DNA of 64,000 nucleotides from Thermoactinomyces vulgaris (GTDB taxonomy: Bacteria > Bacillota > Bacilli > Thermoactinomycetales > Thermoactinomycetaceae): assembly GCF_003688725.1 (NCBI RefSeq), contig NZ_REFP01000010.1, positions 62,001 through 126,000 on the forward strand, in the 5' to 3' direction. Within the stretch, counting starts at the first letter, position 1; the number at the start of each line of letters is the position of its first letter. The translations under genes were made by a program, and so were the position numbers. Under the pieces are notes generated by a model, which made no database searches, was not told the origin of the DNA, and saw nothing but the letters and a program-made list of their open reading frames with translations. This document shows positions 45,202 to 54,146 of this stretch, one piece after another.

Positions 45202-45556
45202 CGCCTGATTTTTCCAAACGGATCCATCCGTTTTCTTCCATCATTTGCAAAAACGTCGCAAGCCTGGGCAAAACCGGCTCTGCCTTTTCCCCGAATTCCG
45301 ATTCCAGTTTTTTCTGTATTTCATCCACGGTATGGCGCCCGTCACACAGCCGGATCACAAAGCTTCCCAGTTCATCCAGTTTCACCTTGATGGCTTCCGG
45401 CTGTTTCAAAAAACGGATGGAAAAGCGTTCAATCCAGCTGGTCCGGGGGATCACCACAAAAACCAGCTCTTTGTCTTCCCTTGCCGGCTGCAAAGAAAGA
45501 TGCGGCTTTAAACACGGGATTAATTCCAGCAGATTTTCTCTTTTCTTCTTCATCAT
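45185..45556 (-). CDS. PqqD-like (RRE-type) protein coupled to an OPT transporter
   Basis: A 123-residue protein. The C-terminal ~80 residues (VKLDELGSFVIRLCDGRHTVDEIQKKLESEF...FLQMMEENGWIRL) show the PqqD winged-helix pattern: a hydrophobic strand, DG-x-x-T-V-D-E-I turn, and terminal wing. PqqD domains bind leader peptides in peptide-modification pathways, yet no PQQ or RiPP modification genes are in view. The ATG at 45556 overlaps the OPT gene stop in an ATGA arrangement, so translation is coupled. A role as a cytosolic peptide-binding partner of the transporter is inference. Confidence 0.78.
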   Translation of the reverse strand: MMKKKRENLLELIPCLKPHLSLQPAREDKELVFVVIPRTSWIERFSIRFLKQPEAIKVKLDELGSFVIRLCDGRHTVDEIQKKLESEFGEKAEPVLPRLATFLQMMEENGWIRLEKSGEKKGC

Positions 45557-47463
45557 TTGGCAGAAGAAGAAGATCCTTTTACATTTTTATTGGCAAATTT
45601 CACAGCGACAAATCCCAACAAGCCGACCAATGCAAGGAAAAGAAGCAATGGCAAGAGCTGGCTTTCCACTTTAAACGGAGCTTCCGGATCGATGATTCCC
45701 GGCACGATGAGCAAGGCAACGACAACGCTGAGCAACGCTTCCCCGGCAATCAAACCGGAAGCAAAGAGCGTTCCTGCTTCTTCGCGCCCTTGTTTTTCAG
45801 CTTCGGTTTTGCTGAACCGGGTCGTAAGCCAGCGGACAATACCTCCGACCATGATCGGCGCACTGATGGAAATCGGCAGATAAAATCCGACAGCCACCGT
45901 CAAGGAATTGATCCCCAAAAATTCAATCGTAATCGCCAGCGCCGCCCCCATTATGATGAGTTCCCAAGGCAAGTTTCCTTGCATCAGCCCCTCAACAATG
46001 ATCTTCATTAACATGGCTTTGGGAGCCGGCAATGCTTCGCTTCCGATTTCATACGCCTGATCAAAGAGGTACAAAACGTATCCGATCAACAAACCGCTGG
46101 CCAGCACCCCGACCATCATGGCAATTTGTTGTTTCCACGGAGTTGCTCCCACCAGATAACCCGTTTTTAAGTCTTGGGAAATATCCCCCGCGACGGCAAT
46201 GGCCACACAAACGATGGCTGCGGAGGTCAGTGAGACAATCATCCCCGTTTGACCGGTAAAGCCAATCGCCTTAAAAATTAAGGTGGTGATCAGCAAGGTG
46301 GCAATGGTCATGCCGGACACAGGCATGGATGAACTTCCGACAATCCCGACGATCCGGGAAGCAACCGCCACAAACAAGAACCCAAACAAGGCGATGCAAA
46401 TCGCACCGATGATTCCGACTTTCGTCACCGGCACAAAAGCAATGATCAATATCAGCAAAATCGAACCGCCCAAAATATAATGCATCGGCAGATCCTTGTC
46501 GGTTCTTTCGATTTGCAAGGCCGCATTGTGATCTTGCTTCAACAAACCTTGCAGCGTATCACGTACGGAAGTGAACAATATGGGCAAGGTTTTCACCAAC
46601 GTGATCAAACCGCCCATGGCCACCGCACCAGCCCCGATATATGTGATGTAACTGGAATAGATCGCGGAAGCATCCATTCCTCCCACTGGATCTTCAGACG
46701 GGAAAAAGACCGCAGGACTTCCTTGTGTAAAAAAGGAGATCATCGGAATGAAAACGACGGAAGCCAGAAGCCCTCCGGCAATCATTTGTCCCGCGATGCG
46801 CGGACCAATGATATATCCCACCCCAAGCAAGGCGGGCATGGTACTCATGCCGAGCACTGCATTTTTATAGCCAATGATTTGTGTTTCCACCGAAGTTTTA
46901 AACCATCTTAAACCGTCTCCCAATGCTTTGAACAAGCCGCCGACAATAAACCCGGACAAAATCAGCTTGGCATTGGTTCCACCGGTTTCGCCTGATTTTA
47001 AAACCTCTGCACATGCAGTTCCTTCCGGATACGGCAGCACTTCATGCTCGTTGACAATCAACAAACGGCGCAAAGGAACCATCATCAAAACACCGAGCAA
47101 TCCACCGGTCACAACGATAAAAGCAATCATGGCCTGGCTTGGACTCAAATCCCACAAGTAAAGAGCCGGCAGGGTAAAAATCGCACCGGCCGCCACAGCT
47201 TCCCCGGCCGTGGTCATTGTTTGCACAATATTATTTTCCAAAATGGATTTTCTGCGGAACAACCCGCGCAAAATAGCCATTGAAATCACAGCTGCAGGAA
47301 TGGAAGCAGAAACGGTCAATCCGATTTTCAGCCCCAAATAAGCGTTGGCCGCACCAAAAACAATGGCCAGCAAAATTCCGAGAATCATTGCGACAACCGT
47401 TAATTCCGGCAATGACTTGGACGCTGGAATATAAGGGACAAACTTTTGTTTGTTTTTTGACAC
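45553..47463 (-). CDS. OPT family oligopeptide transporter
   Basis: A 636-residue integral membrane transporter of the OPT superfamily, which imports oligopeptides or metal-chelate conjugates with protons. About fourteen or more hydrophobic helices are visible; N-terminal region ELTVVAMILGILLAIVFGAANAYLGLKIGLTVSASIPAAV is typical of bacterial OPT proteins, and HEVLPYPEGTACAEVL follows. A GTG at 47463 with AAAGGCGGTGA (one mismatch from perfect) is preferred over GTG at 47472, which lies within that SD. Co-translated with the PqqD-like gene. The substrate is unknown. Confidence 0.9.
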   Translation of the reverse strand: MSKNKQKFVPYIPASKSLPELTVVAMILGILLAIVFGAANAYLGLKIGLTVSASIPAAVISMAILRGLFRRKSILENNIVQTMTTAGEAVAAGAIFTLPALYLWDLSPSQAMIAFIVVTGGLLGVLMMVPLRRLLIVNEHEVLPYPEGTACAEVLKSGETGGTNAKLILSGFIVGGLFKALGDGLRWFKTSVETQIIGYKNAVLGMSTMPALLGVGYIIGPRIAGQMIAGGLLASVVFIPMISFFTQGSPAVFFPSEDPVGGMDASAIYSSYITYIGAGAVAMGGLITLVKTLPILFTSVRDTLQGLLKQDHNAALQIERTDKDLPMHYILGGSILLILIIAFVPVTKVGIIGAICIALFGFLFVAVASRIVGIVGSSSMPVSGMTIATLLITTLIFKAIGFTGQTGMIVSLTSAAIVCVAIAVAGDISQDLKTGYLVGATPWKQQIAMMVGVLASGLLIGYVLYLFDQAYEIGSEALPAPKAMLMKIIVEGLMQGNLPWELIIMGAALAITIEFLGINSLTVAVGFYLPISISAPIMVGGIVRWLTTRFSKTEAEKQGREEAGTLFASGLIAGEALLSVVVALLIVPGIIDPEAPFKVESQLLPLLLFLALVGLLGFVAVKFANKNVKGSSSSAK

Positions 47464-47797
47464 TTTTTTCACCGCCTTTGATGTGTATCATTTTGACAAA
47501 TTAAGTAAATTGACATGACCTAGTTCATAATAACATGGAAACCAAAATATATTAAATGTTTTTTATCGAAAAATAAAATTATTGCTGTTACATCAACTGC
47601 CAATTCACTGCCCATTCCTATCCTCTCTGAAAAAACGGCATTTATCCATGTCGTTGTTTTTAGAAAAATTAAATTTATTAAATATTTTATATTATCACAA
47701 CAATGGAGGTGGATACAAGCAAAACAAAGATTGTGGTAGCATAAAGATAAATCTTCTGCTACAGCCTTTTCATTTAGTATGGATGGGAAGTGAAAAG
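47464..47797. other. intergenic region of 334 bp between OPT gene and glcD
   Basis: Very AT-rich, divergent promoter region. It contains an unused SD-like GGAGGT (47705-47710), after which only an 11-codon GTG frame follows. No riboswitch recognised. Confidence 0.4.
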
Positions 47798-49195
47798 ATG
47801 TCATTGGATCCTCAAATCATCCGTGAGCTTGAAAAAATTGTGGGGCAACCATACTGCCGGACGGATCAGGAAGCCCGTCTCACCCATTCCTATGACGCCA
47901 CACCGCTGTTTCAAGCCTTTCCTCATGCCGTTGTTTATCCGCAAAGCACAGAAGAAGTCCAAGCCGTCATGAAAGTGGCAAACCGATACCAAATCCCCGT
48001 AATTTCCCGCGGTTCCGGAACCAATCTCAGCGCTTCCGCCGTACCGGTCAATGGCGGTATTGTCATGGTTTTCAACCGAATGAACAACATCCTGGAAATC
48101 GACACCCAAAACTTAACGGCCACGGTGCAGCCCGGCGTGATCACCCGGGACTTGCATGAAGCTGTTTCAGCCCACTCGCTTTTCTATCCGCCGGATCCCG
48201 GAAGCATGTCCATTTCCACCATCGGCGGCAACATTGCCCAGGGCGCCGGCGGATTGAGAGGATTAAAATACGGAACCACCAAAGATTACGTGCTCGGCCT
48301 TGAAGCCGTGCTCGCCAACGGGGAAGTCATCCGGACGGGAGGAAAACTGGCCAAAGATGTTTCCGGCTATGATGTCACCAAGCTTATGGTCGGCTCCGAA
48401 GGAACCCTTGCCATCATCACCGAGGCAACGTTGAAATTACTTCCCCAACCGGCTTTCCAACAAACCATGGTCGCCTATTTCCCTGAGCTTGATCTGGCTG
48501 CGGAAGCCGTTTCCAACATCATTTCCTCCCGGATCATTCCTTGCACTTTGGAATTTATGGATCAGGGCACGATGGAAGTGGTGGAAGCCTTCACCAACAT
48601 CGGGCTGCCGACGGATCAAAAAGCCATGTTAATTTTGGAACAAGACGGCCCGCCGGAAGTGGTGGAACGAGATCTGGAGCAAATGGCTGAAATCTGCCGA
48701 CGGCTTCAAGCCACCAAGATTGAAATCGCCCGTACACAAAAAGAAAGGGAATCGCTGTTGGAAGCACGCCGGACAGCCCTTTCCGCCCTGGCCCGTTCCA
48801 CCCCCACCACCATTTTGGAGGATGCCACGGTTCCGCGCGCTTCGATTCCGGAAATGGTTCGCAAAATTACCGAGATATCGAAAAAATACAATATACGCAT
48901 TTGTACGTTCGGCCATGCAGGAGACGGCAACCTGCACCCGACATGCATGACAGATGCCCGCAACAAAAAAGAAATCGGGCGGGTTAAAAAAGCATTTGAC
49001 GAAATTTTTGAAACGGCTTTAAAACTGGGTGGCACCATCACCGGGGAACACGGTGTCGGAATAGCCAAAGCCCCTTATATGGAAAAACAGTGGGGAAAAG
49101 CGGGCATGGAGTTATTAAAACGCATCAAAGAGGCATTTGACCCTCATCATCTCCTGAATCCGGGGAAAATTTTGCTGCCATCCGAGGAGGAGTGA
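47798..49195 (+). CDS. glcD: glycolate oxidase subunit GlcD (FAD-linked)
   Basis: A 465-residue flavoprotein that oxidises a 2-hydroxyacid, probably glycolate. FAD-binding type-4 (PCMH) domain (~40-215) with VISRGSGTNLSASAVP and YPPDPGSMSISTIGGNIAQGAGG, and a C-terminal domain with GHAGDGNLHP and ITGEHGVGIAKAPYM. The ATG at 47798 follows GGGAAGTGA; the frame extends further upstream into an AT-rich stretch with poor codon use and is not coding. It forms an operon with glcF, two bases downstream. D-lactate dehydrogenase activity is an alternative within the family. Confidence 0.92.
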   Translation: MSLDPQIIRELEKIVGQPYCRTDQEARLTHSYDATPLFQAFPHAVVYPQSTEEVQAVMKVANRYQIPVISRGSGTNLSASAVPVNGGIVMVFNRMNNILEIDTQNLTATVQPGVITRDLHEAVSAHSLFYPPDPGSMSISTIGGNIAQGAGGLRGLKYGTTKDYVLGLEAVLANGEVIRTGGKLAKDVSGYDVTKLMVGSEGTLAIITEATLKLLPQPAFQQTMVAYFPELDLAAEAVSNIISSRIIPCTLEFMDQGTMEVVEAFTNIGLPTDQKAMLILEQDGPPEVVERDLEQMAEICRRLQATKIEIARTQKERESLLEARRTALSALARSTPTTILEDATVPRASIPEMVRKITEISKKYNIRICTFGHAGDGNLHPTCMTDARNKKEIGRVKKAFDEIFETALKLGGTITGEHGVGIAKAPYMEKQWGKAGMELLKRIKEAFDPHHLLNPGKILLPSEEE

Positions 49196-49197
49196 TC

Positions 49198-50538
49198 ATG
49201 GACAAATGGAACGAATCGCTTGCCAAACAGTTGCAAAACACGTTGGATGAAGACCAACTGACCCAATGCATGCGTTGCGGCTTTTGTCTCCCGGCTTGCC
49301 CCACTTACCGGGAAACCGGGTTTGAGGGAGCCTCTCCCCGGGGAAGAATCGCCTTGATGAAAGCGGTTTATGACGGTCAAATCAAGCCGGACCAAAACTT
49401 CATCAACCAAATCGACCTTTGTTTGGGTTGCCGTGCCTGCGAGCCGGCCTGCCCCGCCGGGGTTCCCTACGGGCAACTGTTGGAACAAACACGCGCGGCC
49501 ATCCATCAAGAACGGCCGGGCAGCAAAAAAAGCCACATCCTGCAACAAATTTTGTTGCGGGATGTGATTTCGCATCCCCGCCGCTTAAAAGCGTTGGGTT
49601 CCCTGCTCCGTCTGTATCAGCGGTCCGGCATGCCCAAATGGATCAACAAGGTGCCTCTTTATCGCCTGTTGCCGGAGCCGGTCCGGGAAATGGAACGGAT
49701 CCTGCCGGACGTGGAATCCCCCGCATTTTCCCCGGGAACCCGGGTATATCCTTCTTCCGGCAAAAAATCCGGACGGGTCGGTCTGTTTCTAGGTTGCGTC
49801 ATGGATGTCCTCTTCAACCGGACCCATCGAAACACCATCCGGCTGTTGACGTCGGCGGGCTATGAAGTCGTAGTTCCTGGTGGTCAAAATTGTTGCGGCG
49901 CATTGCATGCCCATGCCGGGGACCGGGAGCAAGCCATCCGGCTGGCCAAACAAAACATCCAGGCTTTTGCCGGTGCAAAGGTGGATTTCATTTGCTCCAA
50001 TGCAGGCGGATGCGGGGCCATGCTTGCCGAATATGCCGAGCTTTTCAAAGAAGAACCAAATTGGCGTGAACAAGCCCTCGAATTTCAGCGCAAAGTGAAA
50101 GATGTCAGCGAACTGATTCTGGAACAAGCGGACTCCGGTTTGATCACCTTCTCCGCCGACCGGCACCAACGGATCACTTATCAGGATTCATGCCATTTAA
50201 TCAACGGCATGCGGGTTTTTGCGCCGAGAACGTTGTTAAAGCAAGTCAAAAACACCACGTTTGTTGAATTGAAAGAAGCCAACCGGTGTTGCGGATCTGC
50301 CGGCATCTACAATTTATTGCAGACGGAAATGGCCAACCGTTTGTTGGACGAAAAAATGAATCATGTTAAAAACACGCAGGCAGATCTGTTGATCACCAGC
50401 AATCCGGGATGTTTTCTGCAAATGGCGTTGGGAGTGAAAAGGGCCGGATTGCAAAAACAAATCAAAGTCATGCACCTCGCTGACTTTCTGGCCTCCACCC
50501 TGCAACCCGGCGCAAAGAAACAAAAACATCCATCTTGA
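49198..50538 (+). CDS. glcF: glycolate oxidase iron-sulfur subunit GlcF
   Basis: A 446-residue protein that passes electrons from GlcD to the respiratory chain. Two 4Fe-4S ferredoxin sites at the N-terminus (CMRCGFCLPACP and CLGCRACEPACP), and two cysteine-rich CCG domains (GGQNCCGALHAHAG and ANRCCGSAGIYN). The ATG at 49198 follows GAGGAGGAGTGATC; it begins 3 bp after the glcD stop. B. subtilis ysfC-ysfD is the corresponding pair. A third subunit GlcE is not present, as is usual in bacilli. Confidence 0.93.
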   Translation: MDKWNESLAKQLQNTLDEDQLTQCMRCGFCLPACPTYRETGFEGASPRGRIALMKAVYDGQIKPDQNFINQIDLCLGCRACEPACPAGVPYGQLLEQTRAAIHQERPGSKKSHILQQILLRDVISHPRRLKALGSLLRLYQRSGMPKWINKVPLYRLLPEPVREMERILPDVESPAFSPGTRVYPSSGKKSGRVGLFLGCVMDVLFNRTHRNTIRLLTSAGYEVVVPGGQNCCGALHAHAGDREQAIRLAKQNIQAFAGAKVDFICSNAGGCGAMLAEYAELFKEEPNWREQALEFQRKVKDVSELILEQADSGLITFSADRHQRITYQDSCHLINGMRVFAPRTLLKQVKNTTFVELKEANRCCGSAGIYNLLQTEMANRLLDEKMNHVKNTQADLLITSNPGCFLQMALGVKRAGLQKQIKVMHLADFLASTLQPGAKKQKHPS

Positions 50539-50563
50539 TGAATTTGAAATGAAAATCTATGAT

Positions 50564-50593
50564 TTGAATAAAAGCATTGGAACAGGTTACAAT
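50564..50593 (+). promoter_or_regulatory. candidate promoter upstream of the 50697 gene
   Basis: TTGAAT (50564-50569), 18-bp spacer, TACAAT (50588-50593), about 100 bp before the gene. The leader between (50600-50690) contains no recognised element. Confidence 0.55.
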
Positions 50594-50696
50594 GCCACAA
50601 AACGATTCTTCGCCGCAAGAAAATCGTTGAGTGGTTTAAACGGAAAGATCACAGGGGTTTGAAAGCCCGGTTGTTCTTTCTTATCCGAGGGGAAGG

Positions 50697-51401
50697 ATGA
50701 TCCAAATGAAGACTTGGAACGAATTTTTCAAACCGTATCAAGCGATCACCATCCAGGGGATCGCCAAATATTTTAATCACGTGATCCAAGAACAATGGGA
50801 AGTGATTTTGAAAGAATATCGCGAAGAATGGAACCGGAAATTTTATGAAATCGGGGAACAGGTGTACGGATTGTATCTGGGCAAGGTGTTAAACCCCGTG
50901 TTTCGTGAACTCTGGGAGGCTGGCTTTGTCACCAAACCAGGCTTTATTCTCCCCAACTCCATCGAACACTGGGGTCCGCCGGAAGAGCGGGAAAGATGCA
51001 TGTGGTGTGTGGTGAAGGATCAAAACGGAACCCCATTGGGAAGCTTGGTCCTCCGGGTGTTCCACTCCCATGTCCGATTTAACGTTCCTCATGCTCCGGA
51101 TGTGTTCAGTCTGGAGGAAACAGAAAGAGAAGCGATCCAGAATGCCATCTGCAACGCTTCGGTCCGCCTGAACCAAAAATACCGCGGGGTTTGGCAAGAG
51201 CAAAAAAACGACGGGTGGGAATACAGTGTGGAAACCGGCCTCGGCGATTACCTGAATGCCGGGCGCGGGGAAGTCGAGGTATCCTACCTGGACCATGCCC
51301 TCGCCTCCTGGGGAAGAAACGGCTGGGAACTGGTGTCTGTTGTTCCCCACGGAAATCGTTTGCTCGCTTTTTTCAAACGTCCGGTTCAAAAACAAAGCTG
51401 A
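50697..51401 (+). CDS. hypothetical protein with DUF4177-like C-terminus
   Basis: A 234-residue soluble protein. I do not recognise the N-terminal ~150 residues, which are helical and rich in Trp, Tyr and Glu; the C-terminal ~60 residues (WEYSVETG... LDHALASWGRNGWELVSVVPHGN) resemble the small DUF4177 fold (Y-x-V ... L-N-x-x-G-x-x-GWELV). Function unknown. Start is either the ATG at 50697 (GAGGGG upstream) or the ATG at 50706 (AAGGAT 8 nt upstream); the first is used here. A promoter lies upstream and a long terminator hairpin follows, so it is a single-gene unit. Confidence 0.72.
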   Translation: MIQMKTWNEFFKPYQAITIQGIAKYFNHVIQEQWEVILKEYREEWNRKFYEIGEQVYGLYLGKVLNPVFRELWEAGFVTKPGFILPNSIEHWGPPEERERCMWCVVKDQNGTPLGSLVLRVFHSHVRFNVPHAPDVFSLEETEREAIQNAICNASVRLNQKYRGVWQEQKNDGWEYSVETGLGDYLNAGRGEVEVSYLDHALASWGRNGWELVSVVPHGNRLLAFFKRPVQKQS

Positions 51402-51402
51402 C

Positions 51403-51456
51403 TGCCAAAACGGGTCATCATTGGAATCCAGTCCAATGGATGACCCGTTTTTGACT
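51403..51456. terminator. bidirectional terminator between 50697 gene and yutH-like gene
   Basis: A long stem: AAAACGGGTCATCATTGGA pairs with TCCAATGGATGACCCGTTTT (51409-51452) with one bulged base. T-runs on both strands. Confidence 0.85.
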
Positions 51457-51474
51457 TGAATGCCTGTTTTTCTC

Positions 51475-52656
51475 CTAGGAATATGGATCATTGGAAAATG
51501 AATCCTCTTCCCAATCGTTGTCATTTTCCCGGTAATGATCCCCTCCTTCCGGCACCGGATCCTCTTTTTTATGAATCCAATCAATTTCCGGAAAAGATGC
51601 GTGAAAATGGTCACGCGCAAGTTGTGCATAGCACTTCAGCAAATTCGCCTTTTTTTGTTCGGTTTGAATGGCCTGATGCACCAACCGGACGGTAAAATCC
51701 CCCGGTTTTTTTTCATTCAGATAGACATTCCGCAGATGGCGGACCAATTGTCCGGGAAAAAGCAACCGGGCATAAATCAAAGCATAATCGGCGTCGGTCA
51801 ATTCCGATGCCTCCTGATAACCGCTCAGGATAATTTTGATCACTTCCGGGCTTTGGGTTCGTCCATAGGCATACATTAACCAGTCAGCGAGATCAGCCGC
51901 ACGAACGTCGGCAACCATTTCATTCCAATCAATGAGCGCAAAAGCCCCATCCGGCTGGATTAACAGATTTCGCCTGTGCCAGCGTCCATGGCTGATGTTC
52001 CCGAACTTTTCCGTTTCCAGGCATAACCGGTCAAGCCCCGTTTTCACCGAATATTTTAACAAATTTTTCATCAAGCCCAGCGAATAATGGGAAACTTTCC
52101 GCCAGATTTCATCCAGTTCCGTGGGAACCGCTGTCCATCGGGCCGCCAAATGGAAAATTTCCATTTCTTTATACACTTGCAACCACCAATCGCCCCATTT
52201 CCCAATCCGGTTCCACGGATCGGGCATTTTCCGGGTTTCAAACCCGGCGGTTGCCAAATGAAAAGAAGCCATTCCCCTGGATAATTGCCGCCACTCCTCC
52301 GCCTTGTTCAGTTGCGGAGTCTCTCCTTCCAGCCACGGGAGGAGAACATACGGATACCGGTAACCATCAAAAAAAATTTTTTTTCGTTTCGTCCGGACCG
52401 GATTTGGCATTCTAAACGACAGCCCTTTCTCCATCGACAAGAAATCAGCCAGTCGGGCAATCTGCTGCCAGCGGTCTTTTTCCCTCATCCGAACCCGTTT
52501 CAATACAAAAAAACCTTGGTCGGTTTCCAGCTTTAACACGCCTCCGACCGGTTCCACCGATACCAAGTCAAGTCCGTAATGATAGCGGATCCAGTCATCC
52601 AGCCGTTCTTCCCCGGTTAAGAAGGCCCACTCCTCTTTGTTTTTCAATACAGGCAT
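51475..52656 (-). CDS. yutH: spore-coat-associated APH-fold kinase (CotS/YutH-like)
   Basis: A 393-residue protein of the aminoglycoside/choline-kinase fold, in the CotS/YutH group found in spore coats. Catalytic HGRWHRRNLL (HGDxHxxN-like) and the metal site LIDWNEM are present, so a kinase activity is possible. The acidic C-terminal tail (PEGGDHYRENDNDWEED) is unusual. The ATG at 52656 has AGAGGTGAGGGATCA upstream; the longer frame lacks an SD. It lies 56 bp downstream of the SDR gene on the same strand. yutH neighbours yutG (here pgpA at 53582) also in B. subtilis, supporting the name. Confidence 0.82.
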   Translation of the reverse strand: MPVLKNKEEWAFLTGEERLDDWIRYHYGLDLVSVEPVGGVLKLETDQGFFVLKRVRMREKDRWQQIARLADFLSMEKGLSFRMPNPVRTKRKKIFFDGYRYPYVLLPWLEGETPQLNKAEEWRQLSRGMASFHLATAGFETRKMPDPWNRIGKWGDWWLQVYKEMEIFHLAARWTAVPTELDEIWRKVSHYSLGLMKNLLKYSVKTGLDRLCLETEKFGNISHGRWHRRNLLIQPDGAFALIDWNEMVADVRAADLADWLMYAYGRTQSPEVIKIILSGYQEASELTDADYALIYARLLFPGQLVRHLRNVYLNEKKPGDFTVRLVHQAIQTEQKKANLLKCYAQLARDHFHASFPEIDWIHKKEDPVPEGGDHYRENDNDWEEDSFSNDPYS

Positions 52657-52712
52657 TGATCCCTCACCTCTCATCCACCATGATATGTGCGGAGGCAAGG
52701 GATGGTTCCCTG

Positions 52713-53492
52713 TCACGCTTCGCGCTTGGAAGTCGGATGAATGACATCCAACCCGCCCGTCACTTGCAGGATGTTTCCCGTCACAAAATCGGATTTGTCT
52801 TCAAGCAAAAATTGAATCAACCGGGTCACATCCTCCCCCGAACCGGGCCGTCCACGCGGCGTTTCCCCGTCATCCAGCGCTTTGACCTCATCGATCCACA
52901 TTTCTTTCCGTTCCTTGACGATATCCCCCGGACAAATCATGTTGACCGTGATTCCGTACGGCGCTTCTTCCACCGCCAAGGTTTTGGCAAAGGAAACCAA
53001 TCCGGTTTTCGCCGCGGCATATACCGAGCGGTCCGGCCAGGCCGGGGCCTCCATCGCCCTGCCAAATCCAAAAAACAAAATCCTTCCCCACTTTTGCCTG
53101 CGCATCACCGGGATCACTGAATGCGCCATCCACATGGCACTTAACAAATTCCCTTCCACCATTTCCTCGATCTCGGCGGGTGTATGTTCAATAAACCATT
53201 TTCGTTCCCGAATAAACGGGCCGACCGCATGAATCAAAGCGTCAATCCGCCCGTACCGTTCCATGGTCTCTAAAACTACCTGACGGGCCGTTTCCCGACA
53301 GCGGAGATCTCCGACACTGATTTCGATCTCCGTCCCTTGGCGGGCCAGTTGATCCGCCCATTCATCCACTTCTTTTCTCCGGCGCCGGCAATTCACCATT
53401 AAAGACCATTGGTCCTGACTCAAAACCACGGCGGCCATTTTTCCCAAACCACCGGATCCTCCTGTTATCAATGCCACTTTCTTGTGACTCAT
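52713..53492 (-). CDS. short-chain dehydrogenase/reductase family protein
   Basis: A 259-residue Rossmann-fold protein. The nucleotide-binding TGGSGGLGK, DLR and YAAAK (catalytic Tyr-x3-Lys) motifs and the C-terminal GNILQVTGGL are clear. Odd: the catalytic serine position, 13 residues before the tyrosine, is occupied by Arg in ILFFGFGRAMEAP; no serine lies at the usual place. It may be a specialised or impaired SDR. The ATG at 53492 has GGAAGGAG 11 nt upstream; a longer N-terminus up to 53636 has no SD and overlaps the divergent pgpA gene. Substrate is unknown. Divergent from pgpA. Confidence 0.85.
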   Translation of the reverse strand: MSHKKVALITGGSGGLGKMAAVVLSQDQWSLMVNCRRRRKEVDEWADQLARQGTEIEISVGDLRCRETARQVVLETMERYGRIDALIHAVGPFIRERKWFIEHTPAEIEEMVEGNLLSAMWMAHSVIPVMRRQKWGRILFFGFGRAMEAPAWPDRSVYAAAKTGLVSFAKTLAVEEAPYGITVNMICPGDIVKERKEMWIDEVKALDDGETPRGRPGSGEDVTRLIQFLLEDKSDFVTGNILQVTGGLDVIHPTSKREA

Positions 53493-53581
53493 TCCTGAAG
53501 GGACTCCTTCCTTTATCAAACTCATATTTCGATCGGTTACGGAAAAAATAATGTTCACGAGCTCCTGAAAGGAGAGATAGC

Positions 53582-54094
53582 ATGGATCAAGAAGCATTTT
53601 CACCGGTTGCTGATGAAAAATGTTACCAAGCCACACTGGATTGGATTCAAAAACGGGGCGTCCGCCTTGAAGAGATTGCAGAACTCACTTTTTTCCTGCA
53701 GAAGGACTATATCCCGGATTTGACCATGGAGAAATGTCTTGAAAGCGTCCGTCACGTCCTCACCAAAAGAGAAGTCCAAAATGCAGTGATGACTGGCATT
53801 CAACTGGATATGCTCGCTGAAAAAAAACAGATTGAAGAACCTTTACTGAGTATCATCAACAATGATGAAGGATTATACGGAATCGACGAAATTTTATCCG
53901 TTGCCATTTTAAACGTTTACGGGAGCATCGGACTGACCAATTACGGTTACATCGACCGGATCAAACCCGGTGTGCTTGCCCGGTTAAACAATCATGACAG
54001 CAAACAAACGCACACCTTTTTGGACGACCTCGTGGGGGCCATTGCCGCTTCCGCATCCGCAAGAATCGCACACAGCCGCAGCTTTGGTCTGTAA
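53582..54094 (+). CDS. pgpA: phosphatidylglycerophosphatase A (YutG/PgpA family)
   Basis: A 170-residue protein of the Gram-positive YutG-like PgpA family, which removes phosphate from phosphatidylglycerophosphate in the membrane lipid pathway. Typical elements: residues ~95-110 (NDEGLYGIDEILSVAILNVYGSIG), YGYIDRIKPG, and the C-terminal DDLVGAIAASASARIAH. It lacks the hydrophobic helices of E. coli PgpA, as do other YutG proteins. The ATG at 53582 follows AAAGGAGAGATAGC. Its own terminator follows. Confidence 0.86.
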   Translation: MDQEAFSPVADEKCYQATLDWIQKRGVRLEEIAELTFFLQKDYIPDLTMEKCLESVRHVLTKREVQNAVMTGIQLDMLAEKKQIEEPLLSIINNDEGLYGIDEILSVAILNVYGSIGLTNYGYIDRIKPGVLARLNNHDSKQTHTFLDDLVGAIAASASARIAHSRSFGL

Positions 54095-54097
54095 CGG

Positions 54098-54145
54098 AAA
54101 AGGCATGGAGCAAGGGGTGTTCTCCCATCGCTCCGTGCCTTTTTT
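54098..54145. terminator. terminator between pgpA and the MBL-fold gene
   Basis: AAAGGCATGGAGC pairs with GCTCCGTGCCTTTT (54101-54139) with one G-U pair; T-run on plus. Confidence 0.83.
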
Positions 54146-54146
54146 C

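Noticed and set aside
47705-47741. GGAGGT followed by an 11-codon frame before glcD
   Set aside because: Too short, the GTG overlaps the SD itself, and nothing resembles a leader peptide.
47582-47797. N-terminal extension of glcD to 47582
   Set aside because: The extra residues are AT-driven low-quality sequence with no SD at the upstream ATG; family N-termini start near 47798.
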